From Vanessa cardui (Eukaryota; Arthropoda; Insecta; Lepidoptera; Nymphalidae), in contig NC_061140.1 of the NCBI RefSeq assembly GCF_905220365.1, positions 4,466,501 to 4,530,500 of the forward strand: a stretch of DNA of 64,000 bases. The letters run 5' to 3'. Numbering within the stretch: position 1 is the stretch's first letter; each line of letters starts with the position of its first letter. The translations under genes and the position numbers were made by a program. Of the stretch, positions 52,801 through 62,345 are shown in pieces. The notes under the pieces are model-generated. The model did not search any database, was not told the origin of the DNA, and was given only the letters and a program-made list of their open reading frames with translations.

Positions 52801-55800
52801 TAATTTGTGTCGTACTATACCTTTTTATATAAGTTGAGTGTTCCATTGTTTAGTTGTTATCTTTAAAGACTTCAGACCAAATCTCCGGGTCGGAATATAA
52901 AAATAAATACAGTGGATTTTTTGGGTAAGAAAGTCATGAGTACCCTTGTGTAGTCCAGAGTCTGGAAACACGCACATGCGTTTCGCTACGGCATTTTGAT
53001 CTCCTGTTCGTCATACATAGATCATTTTGACAAGTTTATACTCGTGGTACCTTATATGGGCAGATATTCAATTGCTTTTTGAGAATTTTCACTTATTTTA
53101 GGCAGCTGAGGTACTATTAGAAGGTTTCAACTCGAACCTTCCAGAAAAATATCTAGATTTCATGCGACCTCGAGCTAAGCTGTTGGCGAATCGACAGACA
53201 AATCCCATAAGTTCAATTTTAAGGGAACAGTTGCTTTCGCGAGCTGATAAATATGACATACTGGAAAAGAATATAAAGGCGGTGCACATACAAAAACAGC
53301 CAATGTAGTGAGTGTAACATGTATTTACTTTGTATGTGGAAACTTGATATTGTTCAAAATCAAAATAAACTTTATTCAAGTGAGCTTTTACAAGCACTTT
53401 TGAATCGTCCCCAAAATCTTATGGAAAAATAAGACAAAATCGACTTTATTGTTAATTATCAACCTGTATAACATTAACTACATTGTAGTGTGTTTGATTG
53501 TTTGATTTAATTGAAAGACCTTTGATCAAAAAACCGTCGAAATTTATTCATCAAGCGAAATTATTCATAAACATAGTTTTACAAAACTTTATGCCATCAC
53601 ACTGTAAAGTAGGAATTTTGCAGATACGATTTTGTTCTTGGGACCCGTCGATTTAACAATTAAGTGAAGTTACCACTATTAGCTGCTCTAAACGTTCCAC
53701 CCACTATGGGCGGCGTATAGTCTATTAAAGCCTGAAATACTAAAAAATACATAGATAAATGCCAATCATATTATGCCCATATTTCCGTGTGATTTAGAAA
53801 TATTATAAAACCTTATAAATAAGGAAGAGATAGATAGATGTTTTTTCCTACTTTCCTACATTTTCAGTAATGGCGGTAGAGGCAAAATTAAATTCGAGAC
53901 ACGCACTGCCGATGGCATGCTCGTGCACGAAGCTGAGGAGTACTGTATATACCACTACATCAATGAGGGAAAATACACACACGGTAATTAATATCATACT
54001 AGTTTTAGTATTTACGACCTCCGTGGTCGAGTGGTGTGTACACCGGTTTTCAAGGGTACCCCACTCTGAGGTCCCGGGTTCGAATCCCGGCCGAGTCGAT
54101 ATAGATTATCATTAGGTTTCTATGTTGTCTCGGGTCTGGGTGTTTGTGGTACCGTCGTTACTTCTGATTTTCCATAACACAAGTGCTTTAGCTACTTACA
54201 TTGGGATCAGAGTAATGTATGTGATGTTGTCTCATATATATTTATTTATATTATATTTATTTATGTAAAGCTGTAGTGCCTTACAACAACGACAACAACA
54301 ACAGCCTGTAAATTCCCACTGCTGGGCTAAAGGCCTCCTCTCCCTTCGAGGAGAAGGTTTGGAACATATTCCACCATGTTGTTCCAATGCGGGTTGGTGG
54401 AATACACATGTGGCAGAATTTATATGAAATTTGTCACATGCAGGTTTCCTCGCGATGTTTTCCTTCACCGCCGAGCACGAGATGAATTATAAAGACATAT
54501 TAAGCACATAAATCAGCGGTGCTCGCCTGGATTCGAACCCTCAATCGTCGGTTAAGATGCACGCGTTCTAACCACTGGGCCATCTCGACTCTTTAGTGCC
54601 TTATTTCACTTTAAATCGGAATACTTTCTTGTATTTAGGCAAAGAATATATAAAATTTAAGACCTTATAATATATTATATTTTCTAATATATGCTGTGAA
54701 ATCAAATTATTGGTACAATTGAGTAGACCCAAGGAGTATAACTTTTTTGAAAAACGAACATGATCTTATTCATAATTTATTAAATTTACTTCTTGGGAGA
54801 ATCTTCATTTCTAAACAGTTTTAGCGTTGCATATAATTTACAAATCCTTTAAACGATTCAAATGCCTGTAACAAATAACCAATAATAATCAACTTTCAGG
54901 TGGGCATTGGGAAGGCAAGATAGTGACTACAATTTTCTTCCTGTTATTCTGGGACATAATATACGCCCAATTGAAAGGCGTTCGTGGGATTTTCTTGTCC
55001 CACTACCAGACTTGCCCTCTGGACATGTTTTGCGAAGGCTTCTACAACAACAGGAAGGCTTTGATTGAGAAAAGACTTAAAGAAATAGAGGAATGTACGA
55101 CTGAAGAACTTTTGGCCAAAATTGAAATCGCCTGGGAGAGTCGACCGGAAAGTGAGTGAATAAGCTGTAAATCAAAGTAACAGGCTTTTATCAATGATTT
55201 TGTAGTAAACAGATATGTTATTAACGCGCAAAAAGTGAAGACTAGAAATCGTCCTAATTGGGACGTTTGCCTTTAGTCGTTTTACGTAGTAATACGTTAT
55301 AATACATCATACTTACGTAGTAATACGTTTTGCGTAATTAAACCATCTAGTTATATCCTTTTACTTATTGTTTTTATCAAGCTATCCTTTTTACCTGTAA
55401 CGAAATGTAAAATAAACGGTCCCCGGCGCGGCACGCTTTTTTCTGTTGTTTAGTATGGATAAAACATATCTGTTTATTAGAATATCATTGGCTTTTATTT
55501 AATTTTTTCGATATATGACGTATTTTATCTATGGTAAACATTACTTGAGTTGGAATTAGTATTCTCTTTTGTTAGGTTAGTAGTTGAATACTTGTAAAAC
55601 AATCTCCTTTTATTAATTGTATTTATTTATTTATCTAGTACTAGAAAAAAGTTGTTGCCAACCGGTATACGCACACTAGTCAATTTATATAATGGATTGT
55701 TAAGCTATGACCTTTTTTAATTTTACACACAGTTAGTTCGTTTGTGTAAGTCAGTGGCGGATTTACAAATTTGCCTCTAGTAGGGTTTTCGATTTTTGCC

Positions 55801-58800
55801 ACCCCAACTGACTTTTAAAAATAGATACATTTGTTTAGTTCACAATCACAATTTATTATGAAATTGAAAATTTATGATTCGTTTTCTATCGTTCTCATTA
55901 CATCATTTTTATAGTGATAGTGCCATGCTGTATAACTTCGGGTTAAAGCCGAATGGGCCAGCACGCCCGGGGAAGTACCAGTCTCACTTAAGATTGGCGT
56001 AAAGTGGTAGCTTTGCTACCGTGTTTCGTCCGGCAAGTGAGAGTTCCAAAACCAAAACTTGATGGTTGTGTAGAATTTGGTTAAATTACTTCAGGAGGGT
56101 ACCATCAGCGACAGCAGTGGAGAATCCTTCTGGGCATCCATGTACAGGACGTACACCAGCTGAGCAGGGATGCCTCCGAATGGAGGGGGGGGGGGGGGGG
56201 CGGATGGTCAATTTTGCGCTTGTCACTGTTCGGGGCAAGCGGAGCAGGCATCATAAGGCAAACCATACCACCCTCGCTGTGGACTTCTGCAACATAAGGA
56301 GACTCAACTCCAACCCCAATGCCGTTCACTTCCACCTTGAGACGACATAGCCGGCCTTGCTCTTTCTAACCGAAACCCAAATATCTTCTCCTGCCGATAC
56401 GACCTTTCTTTCGTATCCCGGGTACAAATTTGAACACTCCTTTGTACCACTAGCTGGGGTATGCGTTAACGTCAGAGATGATATCTGTTCTCGACGCCTC
56501 GGCAGCCTTGAATAGCAGGTCCTGTCGATTATCTGGTTGCGCGTAGACTGCTATAACCATCCGCGAATCTATGCGTGCCTTTATAGACCCCATAGCGGAG
56601 ATGGCGAAACCGACCGACTGGTTGAGCACGTCCAAATGGCTACAGATTCCGTGCTGCAGCAGATTCCACCCGCAGAGGTCATTATTCTGGGCGACTTTAA
56701 TGCCCACCACGCTGAATGGCTCGCCTCACGCACCACCGATCATTCGAGTAGATCTGTTCCGGACTTCGCTCTAGCATATGATCTGACACAACTGGTCAAC
56801 TCGCCAACGCGAACACAGGATGTGGAGGATCATGCACCTTGTCTGTTGGACCTTCTGCTGACTTCGCATCCCGATGGCTATCAGGTTAAGAGGAAACTGT
56901 TGTATTAGGTTCTCTCTTCGCGTCGAAATCGACTCTGGATGACCAAGGAAAGTCTCCACCAACGGTTCTGCGGTGTGATACCACGATGCCGGAGTTTAAA
57001 TTCCGGCAAAGTGCAGTTCGTAAAGCACTTCTTTCCTTGGATATTCATAAGTCGAGAAGATCGGATGGCATCCCTCCAATCGTGCTACGGACATGTGCTC
57101 CCGAGTTGGTATCGATATTAACGCGTCTTTTCCGGCAACCCTACACATTAGGCGTCGTCTCGAACTCCTGGAAAACAGCTTTGGTGCATCTGATCCCTAA
57201 AAAAGCAACCGCTCAGAGCCGTCCAATTATCGGCCTATAGCCATCACCTCCTTGCTCTCTAAGGTAATGGAGTCCCTTATTAACTGCCAGCTCCTGCGGA
57301 ATCTAGAGGAGAATCAGCTGATTAGTGACCGCCAGTACGGTTTCCGTCGGGGTCGCTCAGCCGGTGATCTTCTAGTTTGCCTTACTCACAGGTGGGCGGA
57401 AGCAGTTGAGAGCAAGGGGGAGGTATTAGCAGCTAGTTTGGACATAGGAAGGCTTTGTGTGGCATAAAGCGCTTCTTTCGAAGCTCCCTTCCTATGGGCT
57501 TCCCGGGAAATTGTGCAATTGGATTACCAGCGTTTTGGCAGATCGGAGCATCAAGGTCGTTGTCGACGGTGCATGCTCTGACGTACAATTCGTCAATGCT
57601 GGTGTTTCACAAGGCTGCGTTCTATCATGGGTGATAGAACGCAGCCTTGTGGAACAGAGTGGTCTCTGTTTCTTCTGCATATCCATGATTTGTTGCAAAT
57701 CAGTAACATTCACTGCTATAGACGATAGTACCGTAGACACCTCATACACCGGCTGGGCTTATATTTCTCGGGAAAACGTCGAAAACTTTACAAGGCACAA
57801 TTTCGGCCCCTCATGGAATACTGTTCTCACCTCTGGACGGATGCTCCCCAGTATCAGCTCCTTCCATTAGACCGTATTCAACGCAGAGCGGCTCGAATTA
57901 TCTACGATATATATTTTTTATTACTGTAACATAAAGACATTTTGGACTAAATTTTCCGCCCCTCTAAATCTGCCGCCCTAGGTTCCAGCCTACTGGTAAA
58001 TCTGCCACTGGTGTAAGTTCCTTTGTAGTGCTTCTCTATATAGATGTATAAGTAATCCAAGCATAGAGGTGTAACGGGAGCGCTCGTCGCAGCGGAGGTG
58101 TCGGGCGTGCATGTCGGCGTGGGGCGGGGGGCGGCGCGCGCGGCGGCGGCGGGGCTGGCGCCGGCGGGCGTGGCGCGGCTGTGCGCACGTCTGGCTGCCG
58201 ACTATGCGCACGCGCACTCCGGCTTCCCCGACCTCACGCTGTGGAACGAGCACACGGGCGAGGTAGGCTAACGGTAGGATTTAAAGGTCTGGAGGCCCCC
58301 GGGCCACAAAGTAGTGGGGGCCCTAGGCAAACAGAAGCGTGTACAACCTAATAATTATATTATCATGAATTAATTACTTTTTTTTATTTCAATCAGTAAG
58401 CTATGATTTATTTACTTGTATGGTAACTTTTAAAATATTAAATAATAACATTATTATATTTATATTTGTTAACTTGCTGAAAACTGTGGCCCCCACTAAT
58501 GTGGAGGCCCCAGGGCAGTTGCCCCGGTTGCCCTCCCCTAAATACGGTCCTGGTTGCTCGGTTCAAACGGTTGAATCGAGGAACGATTGTTTTTCTTCGA
58601 CTTCAAGTGTTCGTATAATTACCGGCACGAGCGGCGTAACATTTTCATTGGTGGCGTGTAACGTATTGTTAATATCGACCAATGTCTACCTGTCAGCTCT
58701 ACTGTAAATAAGAGAAGGATTTACTTGTAACTGTTCCAAAATTTCAATAATCGTTTTTTTTTTTTCATACCAAAAAACTCACGACTTACAAAACAGATTT

Positions 58801-59263
58801 CACGTTTATAAGAAACTAGACATTTAACGTCCGTTATATCATATATAATGATTATATATGTGGGATATAGCTAGATTTATATATATTCTTTATTATTTAT
58901 TTCAACGTAATGATATCAATCTCAGTGACAGACAGAATATAAAAACTAACAGACGTTTCTGACATTACAAGTGGCCAGTCATTATCAAATACATAATATA
59001 CTTAAAAATATATAAACTATTTCCACATATATGTATGTCAATATGACAATTATGTCTTTTTATTATATCAATAGTAATGAAATACTATAACAAATAAATA
59101 GATTGCATTCGTGGAAGTGAAGACGGACTCGGACAAGCCGTCAATGAAGCAGATCCAGTGGATGCACTACATGCAACAGCACGGCATCCACACGGAGTTC
59201 TGCTACGTGGGCGCGCACACGGGCCGGGCGCGCTCGCGCAACACGCAGGCGCTGCGTTTGTAG
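43890..59263 (+). CDS. FAN1: Fanconi-associated nuclease 1 (FAN1), structure-specific DNA repair nuclease
   Basis: 5' flap endo/exonuclease for interstrand-crosslink repair (family knowledge). Exons: 43890-44460, 44689-44970, 48677-48875, 49251-49481, 51014-51136, 52175-52409, 53102-53307, 53868-53983, 54900-55151, 58069-58262, 59102-59263. They keep phase for 856 residues, shorter than human FAN1 (about 1017) mainly at the disordered N-terminus. Residues 12-19 (QNTLTKYF) form a PIP box and VVDLISDEDDEE near residue 54 a SUMO-interaction motif. No cysteine-rich UBZ finger is seen. Exons 2-5 give the SAP/DNA-binding region (VRLYWHKEGW-like, DELLKILKQDELKLICKEF). Exons 6-8 form the TPR-like helical part. 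Exon 9 has FLLFWDIIYAQLKG and CPLDMFCEGFY. Exons 10-11 hold the VRR-NUC catalytic core SGFPDLTLWN and AFVEVK: D793, E808 and K810 are intact. The exon 2 start is the least certain boundary. Introns are full of mobile elements. Confidence 0.94.
45231..47570 (-). mobile_element. Decayed R1-clade LINE in FAN1 intron 2
   Basis: Read on the minus strand, a gag-like ORF lies at 47304-46846. It has a zinc-knuckle remnant, CAIRGKGHKSAEC, whose second cysteine is replaced by Arg. An AP-endonuclease segment follows at 46759-46160 (LLTNLNHCAGALDL, VVVLGDVNAKSRALG). A reverse-transcriptase fragment spans 46076-45760 (VFLAITLDVANAFNSLVFET, KALRYHRVPSYLKRLLGAYL). A C-terminal zinc-finger-like segment lies near 45640-45540 (PACHACGAPMDTACHTLMEC). 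Large internal deletions and frameshifts remove much of the RT, so it cannot move on its own. GC content and codon use differ sharply from the surrounding intron. It lies opposite to FAN1. Confidence 0.85.
47958..48128 (-). other. Unassigned 57-codon coding-like segment with acceptor site, antisense in FAN1 intron 2
   Basis: On the minus strand a TTTTAG acceptor-like site precedes an open frame of 56 residues ending in TGA at 47958. It has no Met and looks like a terminal exon. It contains VRVIIDVDGKHIEGKVLPPT and VTNEGSDVTLRVYKKIV, an amphipathic beta-rich pattern unlike random AT-rich frames. A consensus minus-strand donor (AAG|GTAAGT, near 48205-48210) lies upstream. Only a short, stop-limited frame connects to it, so the segment may be a remnant of a gene or mobile element. 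I do not recognise the family. Confidence 0.35.
49787..50885 (+). mobile_element. SINE-like element split by a LINE insertion, FAN1 intron 4
   Basis: 49787-50041 carries the plus-orientation SINE (GGTGGTAGGGCTTTGTGCAA, a GGTACCACCCACTCATC block, GGTTTGAAGGGTGAGTGAG, ending GGCCCATATGCTC). The missing end GTCCGCCAACTAATACCATA reappears at about 50864-50885, after 0.8 kb of foreign LINE sequence. This is a nested insertion: SINE first, LINE later. Confidence 0.75.
50042..50863 (+). mobile_element. 5'-truncated CR1/Jockey-type LINE, C-terminal end only
   Basis: Encodes the tail of an RT polyprotein (NKLERLQNLCIRFIFGLRKY, KWLPIRLRRNTHILQLL, then SIRLWNSLPLEARRA after one in-frame stop at 50311). 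It ends at TAA 50516, followed by an AT-rich 3' UTR and a (TAAA)n tail at 50840-50860. The RT catalytic core is absent, typical of 5' truncation during target-primed integration. Confidence 0.75.
51595..52050. mobile_element. Tc1/mariner-type MITE with perfect terminal inverted repeats, FAN1 intron 5 (456 bp)
   Basis: The left end starts CAGTCAGCGTCAAATAATTA and the right end is its exact complement over at least 25 bp (...TAATTATTTGACGCTGACTG). Both ends abut TA (51593-51594 and 52051-52052), so the original site was GGTACC with TA duplicated. The interior has no transposase frame. Confidence 0.88.
53343..53710 (-). repeat. Interspersed repeat tail, interrupted, FAN1 intron 7
   Basis: 53343-53405 is the reverse complement of the repeat tail at 1840-1903 (TTTACAAGCACTTTTGAATC). 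The next part of that repeat (TTTAACAATTAAGTGAAG) resumes at 53652. About 240 bp of unrelated sequence between them, beginning CCCAAAATC and ending near TTCTTGGGAC, looks like a later insertion. Its inverted ends are weak. Confidence 0.5.
54016..54268 (+). mobile_element. tRNA-derived SINE, FAN1 intron 8
   Basis: The head (GACCTCCGTGGTCGAGTGG ... GGGTTCGAATCCCGGCCGAG) carries RNA polymerase III box A- and box B-like motifs in a tRNA-like arrangement. A non-tRNA body and an ATTTATTTATATT-rich tail follow. It is not a functional tRNA: the acceptor stem does not close and a SINE body follows. Confidence 0.7.
54284..54593 (-). mobile_element. tRNA-derived SINE (reverse), with 10-bp target duplication, FAN1 intron 8
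   Basis: On the minus strand the head reads GAGATGGCCCAGTGGTTAGA, then GAGGGTTCGAATCCAGGCGA (box A and box B). A body with ATTCCACCAACCCGCATTGG follows, then a (TTG)n tail. TAGTGCCTTA occurs directly at both ends (54274-54283 and 54594-54603), a perfect 10-bp target-site duplication. The family is very common in Lepidoptera (recalled knowledge). Confidence 0.85.
55192..55490. mobile_element. hAT-type MITE copy 2, in FAN1 intron 9 (299 bp)
   Basis: Flanked by a perfect 8-bp duplication GCTTTTAT (55184-55191 and 55491-55498). Terminal inverted repeats start CAATGATTTTGTAGTAAACA and end ...TATCATTG. The interior matches copy 1 at 36932-37232 almost throughout, in the same orientation, including GAAGACTAGAAA, CCTAATTGGGACGTTT and GGTCCCCGGCGCGGCA. 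It has no transposase. It sits about 40 bp after the exon 9 donor. Confidence 0.9.
55920..57905 (+). mobile_element. Dead Jockey-like LINE nested in the hAT element
   Basis: A GC-richer block starting near GGTTAAAGCCGAATGGGCCA. It has an endonuclease remnant at 56537-56905 (PPAEVIILGDFNAHHAEWLA, then TRTQDVEDHAPCLLDLLLTS) and RT fragments at 56986-57640 (RKALLSLDIHKSRRSDGIPP, ITSLLSKVMESLINCQLLRN, YGFRRGRSAGDLLVCL, VNAGVSQGCVLS). Frameshifts, stops and a fold-back at 57608 destroy the frame before the YxDD active site, which I do not see. It is immobile. Confidence 0.8.
57608..57651. repeat. Perfect 20-bp hairpin inside the dead LINE RT
   Basis: The left arm CACAAGGCTGCGTTCTATCA (57608-57627) and its exact complement at 57632-57651 are separated by TGGG. 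The left arm is the normal RT coding sequence (QGCVLS). The right arm replaces what should follow it. Confidence 0.9.
58270..58556. mobile_element. Second hAT-like MITE, FAN1 intron 10
   Basis: The left side (GGATTTAAAGGTCTGGAGG, GGGCCACAAAGTAGTGGGGG) is mirrored by the right side (TGGCCCCCACTAATGTGGAG, TTGCCCTCCCCTAAATACGG). This is the usual look of hAT MITE termini. The 8-bp duplication could not be identified, so the exact ends are approximate. Confidence 0.5.
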
Positions 59264-59395
59264 CACGAAAGCGTTCGAAACGGTTGTGTACACTACTGAA
59301 AGAACCACAGTGTTCAAGTTATTGTTGTGATATGTATTAAACTAGCTAACTAATATTATTGTAGCCTAACTTACTCCTTATTATATCAGTTATCT

Positions 59396-59530
59396 TCCAG
59401 TGAAAGTCCCGCCAAAATCGGTCCAGCCGTTCTAGAGATTAGCCGGTACAAACAGACAGACAAAATTTTTAAAAAAACATGTCATTTTGGTATATGTACC
59501 GTGTATATATACATATGCATTGAGTAAAAA
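59396..59530 (+). repeat. RTE-like LINE/SINE tail in the FAN1 3' UTR
   Basis: Contains AAAATCGGTCCAGCCGTTCT, AGAGATTAGCCGGTACAAAC and AGACAGACAAAATTT, phrases I recognise from abundant lepidopteran interspersed repeats. No coding capacity. Confidence 0.55.
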
Positions 59531-59754
59531 TGGGTTATTTTAATGTTTACAAACAGACACTCCAATTTTATTATATGTATAGATTTAGATTTGTAAAAAG
59601 AAATACGACTGCTTGTATTAACCACTGCCTGTACATATTGGCACAAAAACTTGATCATGTGATCTCAGATCTCAGATTGTCTGTATTCGAGCATTTAAGA
59701 ATTGTTATTTTATTTTAATATATACGTATTTGAATTAACATTTGATGTATGTAA

Positions 59755-59809
59755 AATAAACCGAGATTTTATATGAATATCATAAAAATGTATATTCGAG
59801 TTTAATAAA
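59755..59809 (+). terminator. Poly(A) signals of FAN1
   Basis: AATAAA at 59755-59760 and again at 59804-59809, about 0.5 kb after the FAN1 stop codon. Confidence 0.6.
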
Positions 59810-60975
59810 TGTTATTTTTTATAACATATCTATTTTTTACACATCTATGGAATTTATACCAAAAAAAAATAATAAAAAATATGTAATCTAATTTAGACTA
59901 AGACATCAAAAGCACGAGCGTCACTCACTCGTCACTCTAATAATCTTATAATTAAACGTAGATGGTACACTTTCATAAGTTAATACGTCTGAACTTATAT
60001 GACACTGCACAAAATTACAAATATAAGGATACTCCACAAGAACAATTGAAATGGTCAATTTCAGGGGTCATTGTCCCCTTCGTGGTTGTTTGAACAGAAC
60101 GACCCCAATGTGATGTCAATGACGAAATAAGCGCGTATTATATTTAGATTCCAACATAACGTAACGAAAAGCCTAGTTTTAGCTTTTTTTGAACACAGTT
60201 CCGTCTTATCCAGGGTATAAGGGTTCCAAAAAGTGTATTTTTTTTTCAAGTCGGGTCAAGTCTTGTACCAAAGGTCAGGTGCCTAAGAAAGATTTTTAAA
60301 ACTTTTTATAGGCAAAGGGAGATCGCCAGATTTCTAACGCATAACGTATGATGCAAGTTCTGATTAAAGAAGGCCGCATCAAAGTTGACATACTGCGTCA
60401 CACATGTATTCACTATTGGGGCTCGATTCTTCTGGTAGTGTTTTGCACTTTAAATCAATGCATTATTGTAATTTTAAGAAAAAAATATAGTGGAGTATAT
60501 TTATTTTTATTTGTATTTATTTAATTGTTATGAAAACAAGCTGTCTAAAATATTTTTTATTTTCGGAACATTTATTTTAAGATTAGTTAATATATTCGTA
60601 ATTATTGTTGTTATATTCCTAAAAATTCAAAAGTGGTGCTCTATGGTGTAATTATCAATAATGTGCACTAATTGTCTCTTGACAAAATTGTTGGTGAATG
60701 TTGTTAAGTAATAAATTGTTATGGACAGTAATTTTGTGTTTTTTTAATAAGTCGAACAACAATGTCTATACAATCAACGACACATCAAAATATTTATCGA
60801 GACTTTGACTCAGATATTCGCTCTCATAGAAAAGATTGCTGATAAAACTGAAATAAAACGCCGAATACTGCGCGAAGACCTTTTACCGCTTTGGGGCACG
60901 GACACAGAAATTTATAATCTTTCAGATGGGCCCGTGTTCCGTTAAGCACGTAATTCTATAGACACATATAATGAG
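59810..60975. other. Intergenic sequence right of FAN1
   Basis: AT-rich, with no protein-like frame longer than about 60 codons and no recognised repeat. A GC-richer patch (about 60340-60440) could not be assigned. Confidence 0.45.
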
Positions 60976-60983
60976 CTACTATA

Positions 60984-61573
60984 GTAGCGGCACGCTATGA
61001 TGGCCGTTTTGACGTTTGCCTGCTCATGAAGTTTCGTATTTAATAAATAATTACATCAAAGGAGCAAATTGTTGTTCTTTATTGTCAATAGTGACGTGCA
61101 GTTAGTCATAAAATTTATCGAATGTGATTTCTAAACTAAAAATATTAGGGTACTGCGAAGATAACTTTTTTTATGAAATAAATGTGAAAGTAGATAATAT
61201 TTTAGAAAATGAACTTATAATTAATGTAACGATAGCAGTGAGAGTGAAAGCAGCAGTATGGACGAGTCCGATAAAATATAGCCACTAGTGTTTTTGTTTT
61301 TTTTTTTGTATCAATTTATTTCTTGTATGTAATGTGTTTATAAAGTTAATCATTCTAATTCCAATTTTTGATTTAAATTGATTTCGTTCGAATATATTAC
61401 TTAAACTTATATTTTTTTTCTTAAACCTTTTTAATCAGATACTACTTGCAACAAAAACTTGAATTAAATTACTTGCAAAAAAACAAAGATTTGAATATAT
61501 TATATCGATAATAAATTTACATTTCACATCATTTTTTTAATGTGTCAAAACGGCCATCGTATCTTGCCGCTAG
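60984..61573. mobile_element. Candidate DNA-transposon remnant with about 30-bp inverted ends
   Basis: 60984-61013 (GTAGCGGCACGCTATGATGG, then CCGTTTTGAC) faces its near-complement at 61544-61573 (GTCAAAACGGCCATCG..., GCCGCTA), with about three mismatches. Between them is AT-rich sequence including a short frame DSSESESSSMDESD, a style seen at transposase N-termini. Target duplication was not identified. The right end abuts the fold-back at 61570. Confidence 0.5.
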
Positions 61574-62345
61574 TATATAGTCCAGGAATTTTAGCACTAA
61601 AAATCGGTCCGCTCTGATTAAAATCCTTCTACCTGATTTTTCGATTGGATTATGTCGGAGGGTGCCCCCCAAGTATAAAACCGAGTTTCTGTCGCCTGAA
61701 ACCGCGAGCGTTAGCCGCCATCTTGGAAAACGTTTTTTTGCATATCTCGTAGCTCGGAGACGGTAAGTTTTACGTAAAAAACCGAAGAAATCTTCTTTGT
61801 AGAGAATAAAATTTCCCACCTTTTTTATACTAAACTTTTCCCCCTAAAGTTGATATTTTCCCATATATTTAAGTAAAAAAACAACATTTTTTTTGTTTTT
61901 GTAAAGTAACTCAATCAATTTTGGAGATACGAAAAAAATTTTTCAATTAAAGTTGGAGAGCATGAAATTTTCTACAAATTTTATATAAAACTTTTTGTAC
62001 AAACTTTTTTTACTAATTTTATACAAAAATTACTTTACAAAAACAAATAATTTGGTTTTTATTTACTTAAATATATCGGAAAATATCAACAATAGGAGAA
62101 AAAGTTTGGTTTGAAAAAGGTGGGAAATTTTGTTCTCTGCAAAAAAGATCTCTTCGGTTTTTAACGTAAAACTTACCGTTTCCGAGATATATGCAAAAAT
62201 ACATTTTCCAAAATGGCGGCTAATGCTCGCGGTTTCGGGCGACAGAAACTCGATTTTATACTTGGGGGGCACCCTCCGACATAATCCAATCGAAAGAAGG
62301 ATTTTATGCAGAGCGGATATCTAAAAATCTTGGACTAATAGTTTT
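61570..62345. repeat. Long fold-back (palindromic) element, arms about 315-340 bp
   Basis: The left arm (about 61570-61908) is matched in reverse complement by the right arm (about 62031-62345) around a spacer of about 120 bp. Shared blocks include GGATTATGTCGGAGGGTGCC, CAAGTATAAAA, TTTCTGTCGCC, TAGCCGCCAT and TTTTACGTAAAA. Frames on each arm translate to SGDRNS(V/I)LYLGGTLRHNPIE, because the arms are complementary and not because this is a gene. It resembles a long-TIR MITE or Foldback-type element. Confidence 0.85.

Larger units (their letters stand above)
55752..58010. mobile_element. Non-autonomous hAT element containing a nested LINE, FAN1 intron 9
   Basis: Ends are CAGTGGCGGATTTAC and GTAAATCTGCCACTG, 15-bp inverted repeats with one mismatch and hAT-like CAGTGGCGGA termini. 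Both sides carry the perfect 8-bp duplication GTGTAAGT (55744-55751 and 58011-58018). The hAT's own sequence is only about 170 bp on the left and 100 bp on the right. The rest is a LINE. The right duplication ends 50 bp before the exon 10 acceptor. Confidence 0.9.

Noticed and set aside
54016..54100. Functional tRNA gene
   Set aside because: Box A- and B-like motifs are present, but the arms do not close and a SINE body with an AT-rich tail follows.
61529..62324. Two similar protein frames (SGDRNSVLYLGG on minus, SGDRNSILYLGG on plus) as a duplicated gene
   Set aside because: They are the two arms of one palindrome read on opposite strands. Stops and lack of extension argue against a gene.
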